Source of the DNA: Pedobacter sp. Leaf194
GTDB lineage: Bacteria; Bacteroidota; Bacteroidia; Sphingobacteriales; Sphingobacteriaceae
Direction: 5' to 3'
Assembly: GCF_001423945.1 (NCBI RefSeq)
Contig: NZ_LMPU01000008.1
Location: 496,001 to 560,000 of the forward strand
DNA length: 64,000 nucleotides
In this document: positions 1 through 8,087 of the stretch, one piece after another
Position numbering within the stretch: the first letter of the stretch is position 1
How the letters are laid out: every line of letters starts with the position of its first letter
Notes under the pieces: generated by a model
What the model was told of the DNA's origin: nothing
Seen by the model: the letters and a program-made list of their open reading frames with translations, nothing else
Databases searched by the model: none
Position numbers and translations under genes: made by a program

Positions 1-1608
1 GGAAAATATGCACAAACCAGATTTACCTTAGCTGGCGGTTCAGTTGGATTGTTTGAGGGAAAAAGAATAGGCCGGGCAAAGAATTTAGAAAACTTAGCGA
101 AAGAGATGAAAACGTCAGAATCCCTTATTAATCAATACGATACAGCCATTTCTGCAGAAACAGATAATATTTTCAATTTAAAGGAAGCTTCACAAATTAA
201 TCAGATTAATGCGCTCCAACAAGAATTAAACCGTCTTGTAAACGAACAAATTTCCGTTCAAACACGCCGCGACCAATACCAGGAATTTATTACGACCAGC
301 GAAAACCGAAAAACTGACATTGCGCAAAAGATTGTTTCAATTGAAAAATCACTCAGCGAAAAGCTGCCTGCACTGATCGAATTGCAGAAAAAACAACAGC
401 AAGAACATGTAAACCTGCAAGAACAGCAACTAAATTATCAGGAACTGGCAGAGCAGGTAAATGAATCAGCCGGAAAATATAACCAGGATAACATTCGTTT
501 CCACCAACAGCAGAACAAATTGTCGGGTTTAGAAAAAGATTTAGATTACCGTTTTGTACAGGAAGAGGCACTTAATAAACGCGTTACCGAAAATGAAAAA
601 GAACTGCAGCTAACGCTTACCCAAATTACCGAAACGCTACAACATACCGATCTAAGTGATGATACACTTTTAGAGATGTACCAACAACGGGAAGACTTAG
701 AAAAAGGCCTCGCTGAGGTAGAAAAAGAGTATTTTCAGCGTAAAGGCGACATCAATGAGGCGGAGAATATGTTGAGTGCGATGCGAAAAAGAAGGGAAGA
801 AACTGACTTCCTTTTAACCGAACTTAAAGACAAAAAGAATGCGCTAAAAATTGATTTGAACTCGCTAAAAGAGCGGTTGGCTGTAGAATTTAATATCGAT
901 ATTAATGACCTTTTAGAAACCGAAGTAGCGTCAGAGGCATCGGAAACAGAGTTCGAAATACGCCAAAAAGTAGAAAAAATGAAGCGCCAGCTCGAGGAGT
1001 TCGGCGCAATAAATTCTATGGCAATGGAAGCTTTTAGAGAAATGGAAGAGCGTTATACCTTTATCCAGGACCAGAAAAAAGATCTTACCGCCGCAAAAAC
1101 CGACTTGTTACAAACCATCAAAGAGATTGATAACACCGCAAAAGACAAGTTTATGGAGGCCTTTACGCAGGCCCGATCACATTTCATCGTTGTTTTTAGG
1201 TCACTCTTTAACGAAGAAGATAGCTGCGATTTAATCTTATCCGATGTAAACAATCCTTTGGAGGCGGATATTGACATCGTTGCACGGCCTAAAGGAAAAA
1301 GACCGCTTTCCATCAACCAGTTATCCGGAGGCGAAAAAACGCTCACGGCAACCGCCCTGCTTTTCTCGCTTTATCTACTAAAACCGGCTCCGTTTTGTAT
1401 TTTTGATGAGGTTGATGCGCCCCTGGATGATACCAATATCGATAAATTCAACAACATCATCAGAAAGTTTTCAGACCAGTCGCAATTTATTATCGTGTCT
1501 CATAATAAAAGAACTATTGCCAGTACCGACATAATTTATGGCGTTACCATGGTAGAACAAGGAGTTTCGAGAGTTGTTGCAGTAGATTTAAGAGAGGTTG
1601 CGGCGTAG
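1..1608 (+). CDS. smc: Chromosome segregation ATPase SMC, C-terminal part
   Basis: The reading frame is open from base 1, so the gene begins upstream of the window; 535 residues are visible. The first residues (LAGGSVGLFEGKRIGR) look like the end of the SMC hinge. A long heptad-rich coiled coil follows, and then the C-terminal ATPase half with the ABC signature LSGGEK and the Walker B/D-loop FDEVDAPLDD. SMC dimers fold and separate chromosomes together with ScpA/ScpB; neither partner gene is visible here. The sequence is complete through its natural stop with no frameshift. The identification is firm; only the N-terminal half is missing. Confidence 0.96.
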   Translation, partial: GKYAQTRFTLAGGSVGLFEGKRIGRAKNLENLAKEMKTSESLINQYDTAISAETDNIFNLKEASQINQINALQQELNRLVNEQISVQTRRDQYQEFITTSENRKTDIAQKIVSIEKSLSEKLPALIELQKKQQQEHVNLQEQQLNYQELAEQVNESAGKYNQDNIRFHQQQNKLSGLEKDLDYRFVQEEALNKRVTENEKELQLTLTQITETLQHTDLSDDTLLEMYQQREDLEKGLAEVEKEYFQRKGDINEAENMLSAMRKRREETDFLLTELKDKKNALKIDLNSLKERLAVEFNIDINDLLETEVASEASETEFEIRQKVEKMKRQLEEFGAINSMAMEAFREMEERYTFIQDQKKDLTAAKTDLLQTIKEIDNTAKDKFMEAFTQARSHFIVVFRSLFNEEDSCDLILSDVNNPLEADIDIVARPKGKRPLSINQLSGGEKTLTATALLFSLYLLKPAPFCIFDEVDAPLDDTNIDKFNNIIRKFSDQSQFIIVSHNKRTIASTDIIYGVTMVEQGVSRVVAVDLREVAA

Positions 1609-1888
1609 TTTCGTCGAAAAAGGAAGCATAATCCGCATCATTCTTTTTCGAAAATGAGAGGAACAGCTTTTGGAGGTTTTCAGTCCTGCTGTCCATTATT
1701 TCCGATGAAAAACCAGAACCATTACCATCAGGTTTATGTACGCAATACAGCAAATGGAACAACGTTTTCCTTTCAATATCCCAAGAATTAATATCTTTAA
1801 GCATAATTTAAAATCACGCCATGGCGATTTTATAAGCAAATAACAAGTTATCATTTGTTTAAAATACATTGTGGCGAAAATAAAAAAT
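1609..1888. other. Intergenic region smc / M28 peptidase
   Basis: About 280 bases without a convincing gene. An 86-codon minus-strand frame (1544-1804) overlaps the smc stop but resembles no family I know. At 1811-1833 there is a nearly perfect palindrome around CGCCATGGCG flanked by AAAATC and ATTTT. It could form a hairpin just upstream of the peptidase gene, possibly an operator or transcript end. There is no T-tract, so a classical terminator is not supported. Confidence 0.4.
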
Positions 1889-2863
1889 ATGAAAATCCTA
1901 TATATCGTTTCCTTAGCCATAATGCTAGGTGGCTGTTCAACAGTTAAAAACCAGCACGCTGATAGTTCAAATAAGTTGGACAACCAGCTATTAAAAGATG
2001 TCGAAATATTATCTTCTGATGCCTATCAGGGCCGAAAAACCGGCACTAAGGGTGCTGAAATGGCCAGAGCTTACATCGTTGATCGATTTCAGAAATTAGG
2101 CTTAAAATCTTACCCGCAAAATGTAAATTATGCCCAGGAATTTAACTTTAACGCCCGGGGTGGTGCAAAAGTAAACGGTACAAATATAATTGGCTACCTA
2201 CCAGGCAAGAGCACAAATGTTGTTGTGGTTTCAGCGCATTACGACCACTTAGGTGTAGTGAAAGACCAGGTTTTTAACGGCGCCGATGATAATGCTTCGG
2301 GTACAGCCGGGTTATTAAAAATCGCGGAGTATTTTGCCAAAAACAAGCCGAACAATACCATTATTTTTGCTGCCTTTGATGCTGAAGAAATGGGCTTACA
2401 AGGTGCAAAAGCGTTCGTGGCAAATCCACCGGTTAATATTAATACCATTGCAGTTGATTTAAATATGGACATGATAAGCCACAGCGATAAGGGCGAACTT
2501 TACGTGGCAGGAACGTTCAAGTATCCTAACCTTAAGAAATATGTTGATACCACAAGAAAGGATATCAAAGTTATTTTAGGCCATGACGACCCCAAACTTG
2601 GTCATGATGACTGGACAAACCAAAGTGACCAGGGCGCTTTCAATGCAAAAAACATCCCGTTTTTATATTTTGGCGTAGAAGATCATAAAGATTATCATAA
2701 AGCTACAGATGAATACTCTACCATTACTAAACAATTCTTCAGCAACGCAGCCAATGCAGTACTGGAGGTTGTTAAAAGCATTGATAAGCAAAGTGGTATA
2801 CAGCAATCATTGAAAGATAAAATGATAATGATTGATAGCCCGGGAAAATCTCAGAAATTTTAG
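1889..2863 (+). CDS. M28 family zinc aminopeptidase, lipoprotein
   Basis: 324-residue predicted lipoprotein: signal sequence MKILYIVSLAIMLGGC with the lipobox LGGC, so it is probably anchored in the outer or inner membrane facing the periplasm. The M28 peptidase core follows, with metal ligands visible as the HYDH motif (H117, D119), D133 in the GADDNASG motif and the catalytic/metal EE pair E166-E167. The family removes N-terminal amino acids from peptides using two zinc ions. The ATG at 1889 is chosen over the in-frame GTG at 1871 because it gives a standard lipoprotein signal. The gene stands alone and is followed by a strong terminator. Confidence 0.9.
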   Translation: MKILYIVSLAIMLGGCSTVKNQHADSSNKLDNQLLKDVEILSSDAYQGRKTGTKGAEMARAYIVDRFQKLGLKSYPQNVNYAQEFNFNARGGAKVNGTNIIGYLPGKSTNVVVVSAHYDHLGVVKDQVFNGADDNASGTAGLLKIAEYFAKNKPNNTIIFAAFDAEEMGLQGAKAFVANPPVNINTIAVDLNMDMISHSDKGELYVAGTFKYPNLKKYVDTTRKDIKVILGHDDPKLGHDDWTNQSDQGAFNAKNIPFLYFGVEDHKDYHKATDEYSTITKQFFSNAANAVLEVVKSIDKQSGIQQSLKDKMIMIDSPGKSQKF

Positions 2864-2895
2864 TATTCAATACCAGATAAAATACCTCAACAATC

Positions 2896-2924
2896 AAACC
2901 TGCCCCCCCGGGCAGGTTTTTTTT
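2896..2924 (+). terminator. Rho-independent terminator of the M28 gene
   Basis: A perfect 10-bp stem (AAACCTGCCC / GGGCAGGTTT) with a CCCC loop is followed by a run of eight T. It lies 33 bases after the M28 stop codon and isolates that gene from the downstream blaI operon. Confidence 0.92.
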
Positions 2925-2982
2925 ATGCGTTCACATTGTCAGAAATAAAATTATTACGTTGTTAATCAATTAGTTATTAAAT

Positions 2983-3052
2983 AAACTATGAAAATAGTTT
3001 GCAAACTATAAATATAGTAGTAACTTCATATAACCGAACTATAAAAATAGTT
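2983..3052 (+). promoter_or_regulatory. Three tandem operator dyads upstream of blaI
   Basis: Three copies of the dyad AACTAT-N4-ATAGTT lie just upstream of the blaI start. Copy 1 at 2983-3000 is a perfect 7-4-7 inverted repeat, copy 2 at 3003-3020 has a weakened right arm, and copy 3 at 3037-3052 is a perfect 6-4-6. The centres are 20 and 33 bp apart. BlaI/MecI repressors bind short dyads in their own promoters, so autorepression of the blaI-M56 operon is the natural inference. The third dyad ends 3 bp before the ATG. This argues against the longer upstream reading of blaI, which would translate the operators. Confidence 0.72.
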
Positions 3053-3055
3053 ACT

Positions 3056-3427
3056 ATGATAAAAGAGCTCACAAAAGCGGAAGAACAAGTCATGCTTATC
3101 CTTTGGGAAATGAAAGAAGCCCTGGTGAAAGATGTTATTGAAAAAATGGCCGAACCAAAACCCGCTTATAATACCGTTTCAACGGTAATCAGGGTGCTGG
3201 AAAGTAAAGGCTTTGTAGATCATAAGGCAGTGGGAAACACATATATATACTTCCCAATAATAAACGAGGCCGATTATAAACGTTTTGCGTTGAACAAAGT
3301 AATGACCAACTATTTCGAGAATTCGTATGAAAGCTTAGTTTCCTTTCTGGTAAACGAGAAAAGTATGAGCGCCGAAGAATTAAATGAACTTATTCAACTT
3401 GCCGAAAAACTTAAAAAAGATAAGTGA
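3056..3427 (+). CDS. BlaI/MecI family transcriptional repressor
   Basis: 123-residue winged-helix repressor. The N-terminus IKELTKAEEQVMLILWEM and the segment PAYNTVSTVIRVLESKGFV are characteristic of the BlaI/MecI/CopY DNA-binding domain; the C-terminal helix would mediate dimerisation. In this family the dimer blocks transcription until a membrane M56 peptidase triggers its cleavage. The ATG at 3056 gives the usual family length of 120-125 residues; a frame from 2999 runs through the operators. The stop codon overlaps the ATG of the next gene by one base (TGATG), so the two are co-translated. The inducing signal cannot be inferred. Confidence 0.93.
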   Translation: MIKELTKAEEQVMLILWEMKEALVKDVIEKMAEPKPAYNTVSTVIRVLESKGFVDHKAVGNTYIYFPIINEADYKRFALNKVMTNYFENSYESLVSFLVNEKSMSAEELNELIQLAEKLKKDK

Positions 3428-4962
3428 TGAACCTGCTATACTACCTACTCGAAGCAAACGTATACCTGATTATTTTTTACGGGTTTTACCGGATACTGTT
3501 GCACAATGAAACATTCTACTCGCTCAACAGATATTACCTCTTGCTGAGTACGTTTTTAGCTTTCGTAATTCCGTTTTTTCAATTGGGTTTTTTGATAAAA
3601 GAGATGGTGATAATAGAAGAACCGGTTTACCAGCAAATTGTAGTAGAGAAACCCCTGCTAAGTACTGAAAACATATTGCTGTTTATCTATGCTTCCATCG
3701 CTTTAATATTTATTTCAAGAATAGTTTGGGGGTTCAGGCACATTTTTAAACTACTGAAAAAACCAAATAAGGTTGTTGAAAACGGTGTCACAATAGTTGA
3801 ATTGGCAAACACCAAAACGGCCTTCTCTTTTTTTAATATGCTATTTATCGACCCGGCATTGCCTAATAAAAATACAATTTTAACCCACGAAATGGCTCAT
3901 ATCCGGCAGAAACACAGTTTTGATATTATATTTTTCGAACTGGTAAGGAGCTTCAGCTGGTTTAACCCAATTGTTCATTTGCTGCGCAAGGATATAAAGC
4001 TTATCCACGAATATCTCGCCGATGAAGATGCAACTAAGGAAGGCATACAGAAGTATGATTATGCGCTATTTCTAATTCAAAACTCCTATGGCGAACAAAC
4101 TTTGCAGCTTACTAACCAAATATTTAATTCATCCATTTTAAAACGAAGAATAACCATGCTAAATCAAAAGAAATCAGCAAAATGGGCCAGGCTCAGGGTG
4201 CTACTAATACTGCCTGTTGTGAGTGGCATGCTTTGCGCCTCAACAATGGCTTTTACAAAAGATTATGGAGTAGTAGATTTATATCCAAAAGGCAACGTGT
4301 CGAGTTTTCTGCAGGATACTACGAAAAGGGTTAAAGCAAAAGAAATTCGAATTGCCGAACCCGTTCAAAAGGCTAAAAAGTCAGCTGTAAAAGAAATTGT
4401 GATTTCGGAACCGATACAACCGGCTAATAAAGCAAAAGGCACCAAATTACCCCCACCTCCACCGCCGCCTGTTGCACCGCCGGTAAGTAGAAAAGTTAAG
4501 GGCGTGAAATTGGCTCCGCCCCCACCGCCACCCGTTGCACCTCCGGTAAGTAAAAAAGTTAAGGGCGTGAAATTGGCTCCGCCCCCACCGCCGCCCGTTG
4601 CACCTCCGGTAAGCAAGAAAACAAAAGGTGTTAAATTACCGCCGCCACCGCCGCCGGCAGAACCAGGCGATGCCAAAAATACCGATTTAACAGAACGTGT
4701 TGTAAATGGATACCCTGGTAAAAGCGGGCCATCAAAGGCGCAACCTTTAAAATCTAACGGTCAACTCACTCCAGTTATCGTAAAGGGATACAAGATAACT
4801 GAAAAGACGAAGGTAGCGCCTGAGCCAACCGATAAGCATGGTGATAAAGCTACAAAGTCCTCTGACGCAAAATCGGCATCGGCAAAAATTTCGCTGCAGG
4901 TTAAAGATGCAATTACGAAAGAAATTAGAGATGCCCGTACAAAGGTTGCAATGGCTAATTAA
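3427..4962 (+). CDS. BlaR1-like M56 membrane metallopeptidase with polyproline repeat tail
   Basis: 511 residues. The N-terminal part has several membrane helices and the M56 zinc motif HEMAH (H154, E155, H158), with a third ligand probably E195 in LIHEYLADE. This cytoplasmic-face metalloprotease domain is expected to inactivate the upstream BlaI protein. A last membrane helix is followed by a tail of about 230 residues with 3.6 copies of a 21-residue repeat rich in proline (PPPPPPVAPPVS) and lysine, then a Lys/Ser/Ala-rich end. There is no penicillin-binding sensor domain as in true BlaR1, so the signal is unknown. The start is the ATG overlapping the blaI stop; the GTG at 3424 is an alternative. 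Confidence 0.9.
   Translation: MNLLYYLLEANVYLIIFYGFYRILLHNETFYSLNRYYLLLSTFLAFVIPFFQLGFLIKEMVIIEEPVYQQIVVEKPLLSTENILLFIYASIALIFISRIVWGFRHIFKLLKKPNKVVENGVTIVELANTKTAFSFFNMLFIDPALPNKNTILTHEMAHIRQKHSFDIIFFELVRSFSWFNPIVHLLRKDIKLIHEYLADEDATKEGIQKYDYALFLIQNSYGEQTLQLTNQIFNSSILKRRITMLNQKKSAKWARLRVLLILPVVSGMLCASTMAFTKDYGVVDLYPKGNVSSFLQDTTKRVKAKEIRIAEPVQKAKKSAVKEIVISEPIQPANKAKGTKLPPPPPPPVAPPVSRKVKGVKLAPPPPPPVAPPVSKKVKGVKLAPPPPPPVAPPVSKKTKGVKLPPPPPPAEPGDAKNTDLTERVVNGYPGKSGPSKAQPLKSNGQLTPVIVKGYKITEKTKVAPEPTDKHGDKATKSSDAKSASAKISLQVKDAITKEIRDARTKVAMAN
4444..4668 (+). repeat. 63-bp tandem repeat in the M56 gene
   Basis: Units begin at 4444, 4507, 4570 and 4633 (the last partial), each encoding KL(A/P)PPPPPPVAPPVS followed by KKVKGV. 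Units 2 and 3 are almost identical at the DNA level, which indicates recent duplication or ongoing homogenisation. The repeat is in frame, so changes in copy number alter only the length of the tail. Confidence 0.95.
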
Positions 4963-5030
4963 CAAATCGTAACACTAGATAGTAGAGTTTAGCAAATAAA
5001 TCAATTGGCATAGTATCTCAATCAAAACTT

Positions 5031-5957
5031 ATGAGCTGGTTATTTTATCTACTCGAAGCAAACTTATATTTAATTATATTTTATTGCTTCTTCAAAATTT
5101 TCCTGAATAAGGACACATTCTACAGTCTAAATAGATACTATTTGATTTTTTCGACACTTATTTCCTTTTTAATGCCATTTTTTAAAGTGGGAATTTGGAG
5201 CAAAGAAGTAATAAATGTGGTTGAGAACACTGCTTATACCCAGCAGGAGATTACTACAAATGTCACAATGATTCAACATCCGCAAATTGTCGAATCTGCT
5301 TTTACTTTAAATTCTTTCATTTTTACGGCTTATCTGGTTGTTACCTTATTATTCATATTCAGGCTAACAAAAGGGTTCATTTCTATAATGAAAATTAAAG
5401 GCTTGAATGAATACGGAATTAAAAACGGCATCAGAATCATGCATCTTGAAAAATCAAATGCTGCATTTTCCTTTTTCAACCTGCTATTTATCGATCCCGA
5501 ATTAGAAAACCAAAGCACTATAAGAAAACATGAGATGGCCCATATTAAACAAGGCCATAGCTTCGACATCCTATTCTATGAGCTTATCGGTGCAATAAAC
5601 TGGTTTAATCCAGTCGTTTATCTATTGAAAAAGGATATAAAGCTTATTCATGAGTATTTGGCCGACCTGGAGGTAACCGATTCAGAGATGAAAAAATACG
5701 ACTATGCCATGTTTCTCATTAAACGATCAATTAATCTTCAAAACTTAACGCTTACAAACCAAATATTTAATTCATCACTCTTAAAAAAAAGAATATCCAT
5801 GTTAAATCAAAATAAAACAGCAGGATGGGTTAAACTCAAAATGTTATTCGTATTGCCAATAATCTTTGGCATGTTAGGGCTATCAACTATGGCTTTTACT
5901 AAAACTTATGGTGTACTAGATTTATATTCAAACGCAATAATAAAACAAGGGAAATGA
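5031..5957 (+). CDS. BlaR1-like M56 membrane metallopeptidase, second copy
   Basis: 308-residue paralogue of the preceding gene. It shares the N-terminus (LLEANLYLIIFY), the FSFFNLLFIDP motif, the HEMAH zinc site (H167, E168, H171) and LIHEYLADLE (E208). It ends soon after the last membrane helix and lacks the proline-rich tail. It lies 68 bases after the first copy on the same strand with no terminator between, so it is probably in the same BlaI-controlled operon. Its stop codon overlaps the ATG of the following small ORF (ATGA). The absence of a second BlaI gene suggests both peptidases serve one repressor. Confidence 0.9.
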   Translation: MSWLFYLLEANLYLIIFYCFFKIFLNKDTFYSLNRYYLIFSTLISFLMPFFKVGIWSKEVINVVENTAYTQQEITTNVTMIQHPQIVESAFTLNSFIFTAYLVVTLLFIFRLTKGFISIMKIKGLNEYGIKNGIRIMHLEKSNAAFSFFNLLFIDPELENQSTIRKHEMAHIKQGHSFDILFYELIGAINWFNPVVYLLKKDIKLIHEYLADLEVTDSEMKKYDYAMFLIKRSINLQNLTLTNQIFNSSLLKKRISMLNQNKTAGWVKLKMLFVLPIIFGMLGLSTMAFTKTYGVLDLYSNAIIKQGK

Positions 5958-6172
5958 GTTCCGGACGAAAATCTGTTCAGATATTGAGTTCATCTGGCAA
6001 GCGCATATACGCAACCTTTAATTATGTGAATGACTGGGATGGTAAACTATCAAACATTCAAATGTTAAAAGACAGAACGATACCGGCCGGAAAATATGTT
6101 TATGTTGTGTTGATTACTAAAAAAGATAAGCAACCAAATGATGCAAAAAAAGGGTACCTAACCATCATCTAG
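5954..6172 (+). CDS. Small orphan CHU_C-like (T9SS type B sorting) domain ORF
   Basis: 72 residues with no signal peptide or membrane segment. The pattern VQILSSSGKRIYAT...NDWDGK...IPAGKYVYVV...KKGYLTII matches the end of gliding motility-associated C-terminal (CHU_C, type IX secretion type B) domains: strand, WDG, PAGTYYYV, KGYVTI. Such domains normally sit at the C-terminus of large secreted proteins, so a free-standing copy is odd. It overlaps the M56 stop by an ATGA and could be translationally coupled, or it may be the remnant of a C-terminal extension of the peptidase detached by a frameshift. It meets rsmG tail to tail with no gap. Confidence 0.6.
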   Translation: MSSGRKSVQILSSSGKRIYATFNYVNDWDGKLSNIQMLKDRTIPAGKYVYVVLITKKDKQPNDAKKGYLTII

Positions 6173-6808
6173 TTATTGAGGAACGTAAACCACATACTTA
6201 GTTTCAAAAAAATCTTCTTCAAAGTAAGCTGAAAGCGGATAGAGTTCTGCTTTCAGTTTTGATTCTTTAATCTCTTCTGCCAGGTCGCCTCCCTTTAAAT
6301 AAAGAATTCCATTTGGAATTGCATTTAGAGATTCCTTTTTGAACTTTCCTTGAATCCACGGGTAAAACTCGCCCAAACGCGTAACTGCTCGCGAAACTAT
6401 GAAATTAAACTTCTCTTTTATTTGCTCAGCCCTTAGATGGTCGGCTTTCAAATTCTCGAGTCCAAGTGCCGATGCAACCTCTTTTACAACTTTGATTTTC
6501 TTCCCAATCGAATCTACAAGGTAAAAATCCGTTTCAGGAAATAAAATGGCTAGCGGAATACCTGGAAATCCGCCACCGGTACCCACGTCCAGAACAGTTT
6601 CTCCTGCTTTAAACGAACAAACTTTGGCAATGCCCAAGGAGTGCAAAACGTGACGTTCGTAGAGTTCTTCGATATCTTTTCTGGATATTACATTGATTTG
6701 TGAATTCCAGAAACTATATAAATCAAATAATTGAGCGAACTGGGAAATTTGCTTTTCTGATAAATTAGGAAAATATTTTAACAGGATATCAGGTTTTACT
6801 TCAGACAT
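6173..6808 (-). CDS. rsmG: 16S rRNA (guanine-527-N7)-methyltransferase RsmG
   Basis: 211 residues, a normal length for RsmG (GidB). The SAM-binding motif VLDVGTGGGFPGIPLA and the downstream IVSRAVTRLGEF segment are typical of the family. It methylates G527 of 16S rRNA, and loss gives streptomycin tolerance in other bacteria. It lies 17 bases downstream of the glycosyltransferase on the same strand and is probably cotranscribed with it. Confidence 0.95.
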   Translation of the reverse strand: MSEVKPDILLKYFPNLSEKQISQFAQLFDLYSFWNSQINVISRKDIEELYERHVLHSLGIAKVCSFKAGETVLDVGTGGGFPGIPLAILFPETDFYLVDSIGKKIKVVKEVASALGLENLKADHLRAEQIKEKFNFIVSRAVTRLGEFYPWIQGKFKKESLNAIPNGILYLKGGDLAEEIKESKLKAELYPLSAYFEEDFFETKYVVYVPQ

Positions 6809-6825
6809 GGTTATTACAATTGTAT

Positions 6826-7953
6826 TTACTTCCAGTTAACTTTTTTATTCCCAAACACGGATAAAAAGCCATTCAACATCAAAAAGAAGAACAAAAGTAT
6901 ATCTAAAAATGGGAACCACCAACGTAAATCGCTATAATTTAACCGGCTAAGCAATTTGGGATAAACCAGACATTTGATGATGACGCTCAAAACAAAGATT
7001 CCTGCAGCGATATATCTCGTTTCTAAACTGACAAACAGACAAGCCGCTAAACTAACATAGAAAAGGAATTGAAATATGATTTGAACACTCAAAATAAACT
7101 TGTGTTTGGATTTATAGAATTTTCCGGCGCCAAAATGACGTTTTTTCTGGCGTAGATACCCAGCCCAGCTTCTATTGGGTTCGCTCCAAACATGGCTATT
7201 TTTGTTAATTCTAATTTCGGTATTTTCAGCATTTGCGTGGGCATTCACAAATAAATCGTCATCACCTGAAGGTATATGCATGTGTGCGGCAAAGCCCTTT
7301 TTCGCAAAGAACAGAGATTTTTTATAAGCCATATTTCGGCCTACACCCATATACGGCATACCCTTTAAGGCGAAAGCGAGGTAGTTAACAGCCGTAAAAA
7401 AAGTTTCGAACCGGATTAATGCATTTAATAAGCTTTTCTTCTTAAAATACGGTGAGTACCCTAGCACAATTTCAGTCTTTTCATTATCAGGCTGCTGCAT
7501 GCACATCAGCCAATTTGTACTTTCGGGTCTGCAATCTGCATCTGTAAAAACAAGCCAATCATGTTTTGCAGCCTTAATTCCCATTGTAACAGCGAATTTC
7601 TTACCAGCAATAAACTTATCGTTGTCTAAAATTTTTACTATTTTGAGGTTACTGTGTTCTTTTTCAAGTTTTTCTAGGAAAGCTTCCGTACCATCCCAAG
7701 ACCTGTCGTTCACAACAACTACCTCAAATTCAGGATAGTTTTGCGCCAGGATTGAGGGCAAAAATTGTTCGAGATTTGTAATTTCATTTCTCGCACAAAT
7801 GATAACACTAAGCGGAGATTTTGCAAGCTCGGGCACGCTTTCTATTTTGGTATTAGCAAGCTTTAAGTGCACAAACAGCACATAATAAAGCTGTACGAGC
7901 AAACAAAAAGTTAAAAAAGAAATCAGACAGATTTCGAGCAGGTTCAATATCAC
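6826..7953 (-). CDS. Family 2 glycosyltransferase, membrane bound
   Basis: 375 residues from the GTG at 7953. One N-terminal membrane helix is followed by a GT-A domain (SVIICARNEITNLEQFL, VVVNDRSWDGTE, VFTDADCRPE as the metal-binding DxD region), a GDDDL acceptor loop and a KKRHFG segment in place of the Q-x-x-RW motif. Two to three helices form the C-terminus, as in polymerising or lipid-linked GT2 enzymes. The acceptor is unknown. An upstream start at 8043 would add 30 unremarkable residues before the helix; the GTG start puts the hydrophobic segment at the terminus. The start is uncertain. Confidence 0.85.
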   Translation of the reverse strand: MILNLLEICLISFLTFCLLVQLYYVLFVHLKLANTKIESVPELAKSPLSVIICARNEITNLEQFLPSILAQNYPEFEVVVVNDRSWDGTEAFLEKLEKEHSNLKIVKILDNDKFIAGKKFAVTMGIKAAKHDWLVFTDADCRPESTNWLMCMQQPDNEKTEIVLGYSPYFKKKSLLNALIRFETFFTAVNYLAFALKGMPYMGVGRNMAYKKSLFFAKKGFAAHMHIPSGDDDLFVNAHANAENTEIRINKNSHVWSEPNRSWAGYLRQKKRHFGAGKFYKSKHKFILSVQIIFQFLFYVSLAACLFVSLETRYIAAGIFVLSVIIKCLVYPKLLSRLNYSDLRWWFPFLDILLFFFLMLNGFLSVFGNKKVNWK

Positions 7954-8050
7954 AACGTTAAAATAAACAGGCGCAAATTTCTCATTTTTAATCTGTAATA
8001 CAGTTTTATGTTGATAAAAAATTAAACATAAATAAACCCTCATATTTTCT

Positions 8051-8058
8051 TACTTTTG
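8051..8058 (+). promoter_or_regulatory. -7 promoter box of the tgt operon
   Basis: TACTTTTG matches the Bacteroidota sigma-A -7 consensus TAnnTTTG exactly and lies 29 bases before the tgt ATG. No clear -33 TTG is seen at the expected spacing. Confidence 0.5.
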
Positions 8059-8087
8059 GCTGATTTTTGTGACGAGACACACACCAT

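Noticed and set aside
1544..1804. 86-codon minus-strand frame overlapping the smc stop
   Set aside because: Unrecognisable product; it overlaps a firm gene on the opposite strand.
2999..3055. Longer N-terminus for the BlaI protein
   Set aside because: It would translate the operator dyads and make the protein longer than the family norm.
4365..4676. 103-codon Gly-rich minus-strand frame (GGATGGGGGGA repeats)
   Set aside because: It is the antisense of the polyproline repeat in the M56 gene; low complexity explains the open frame.
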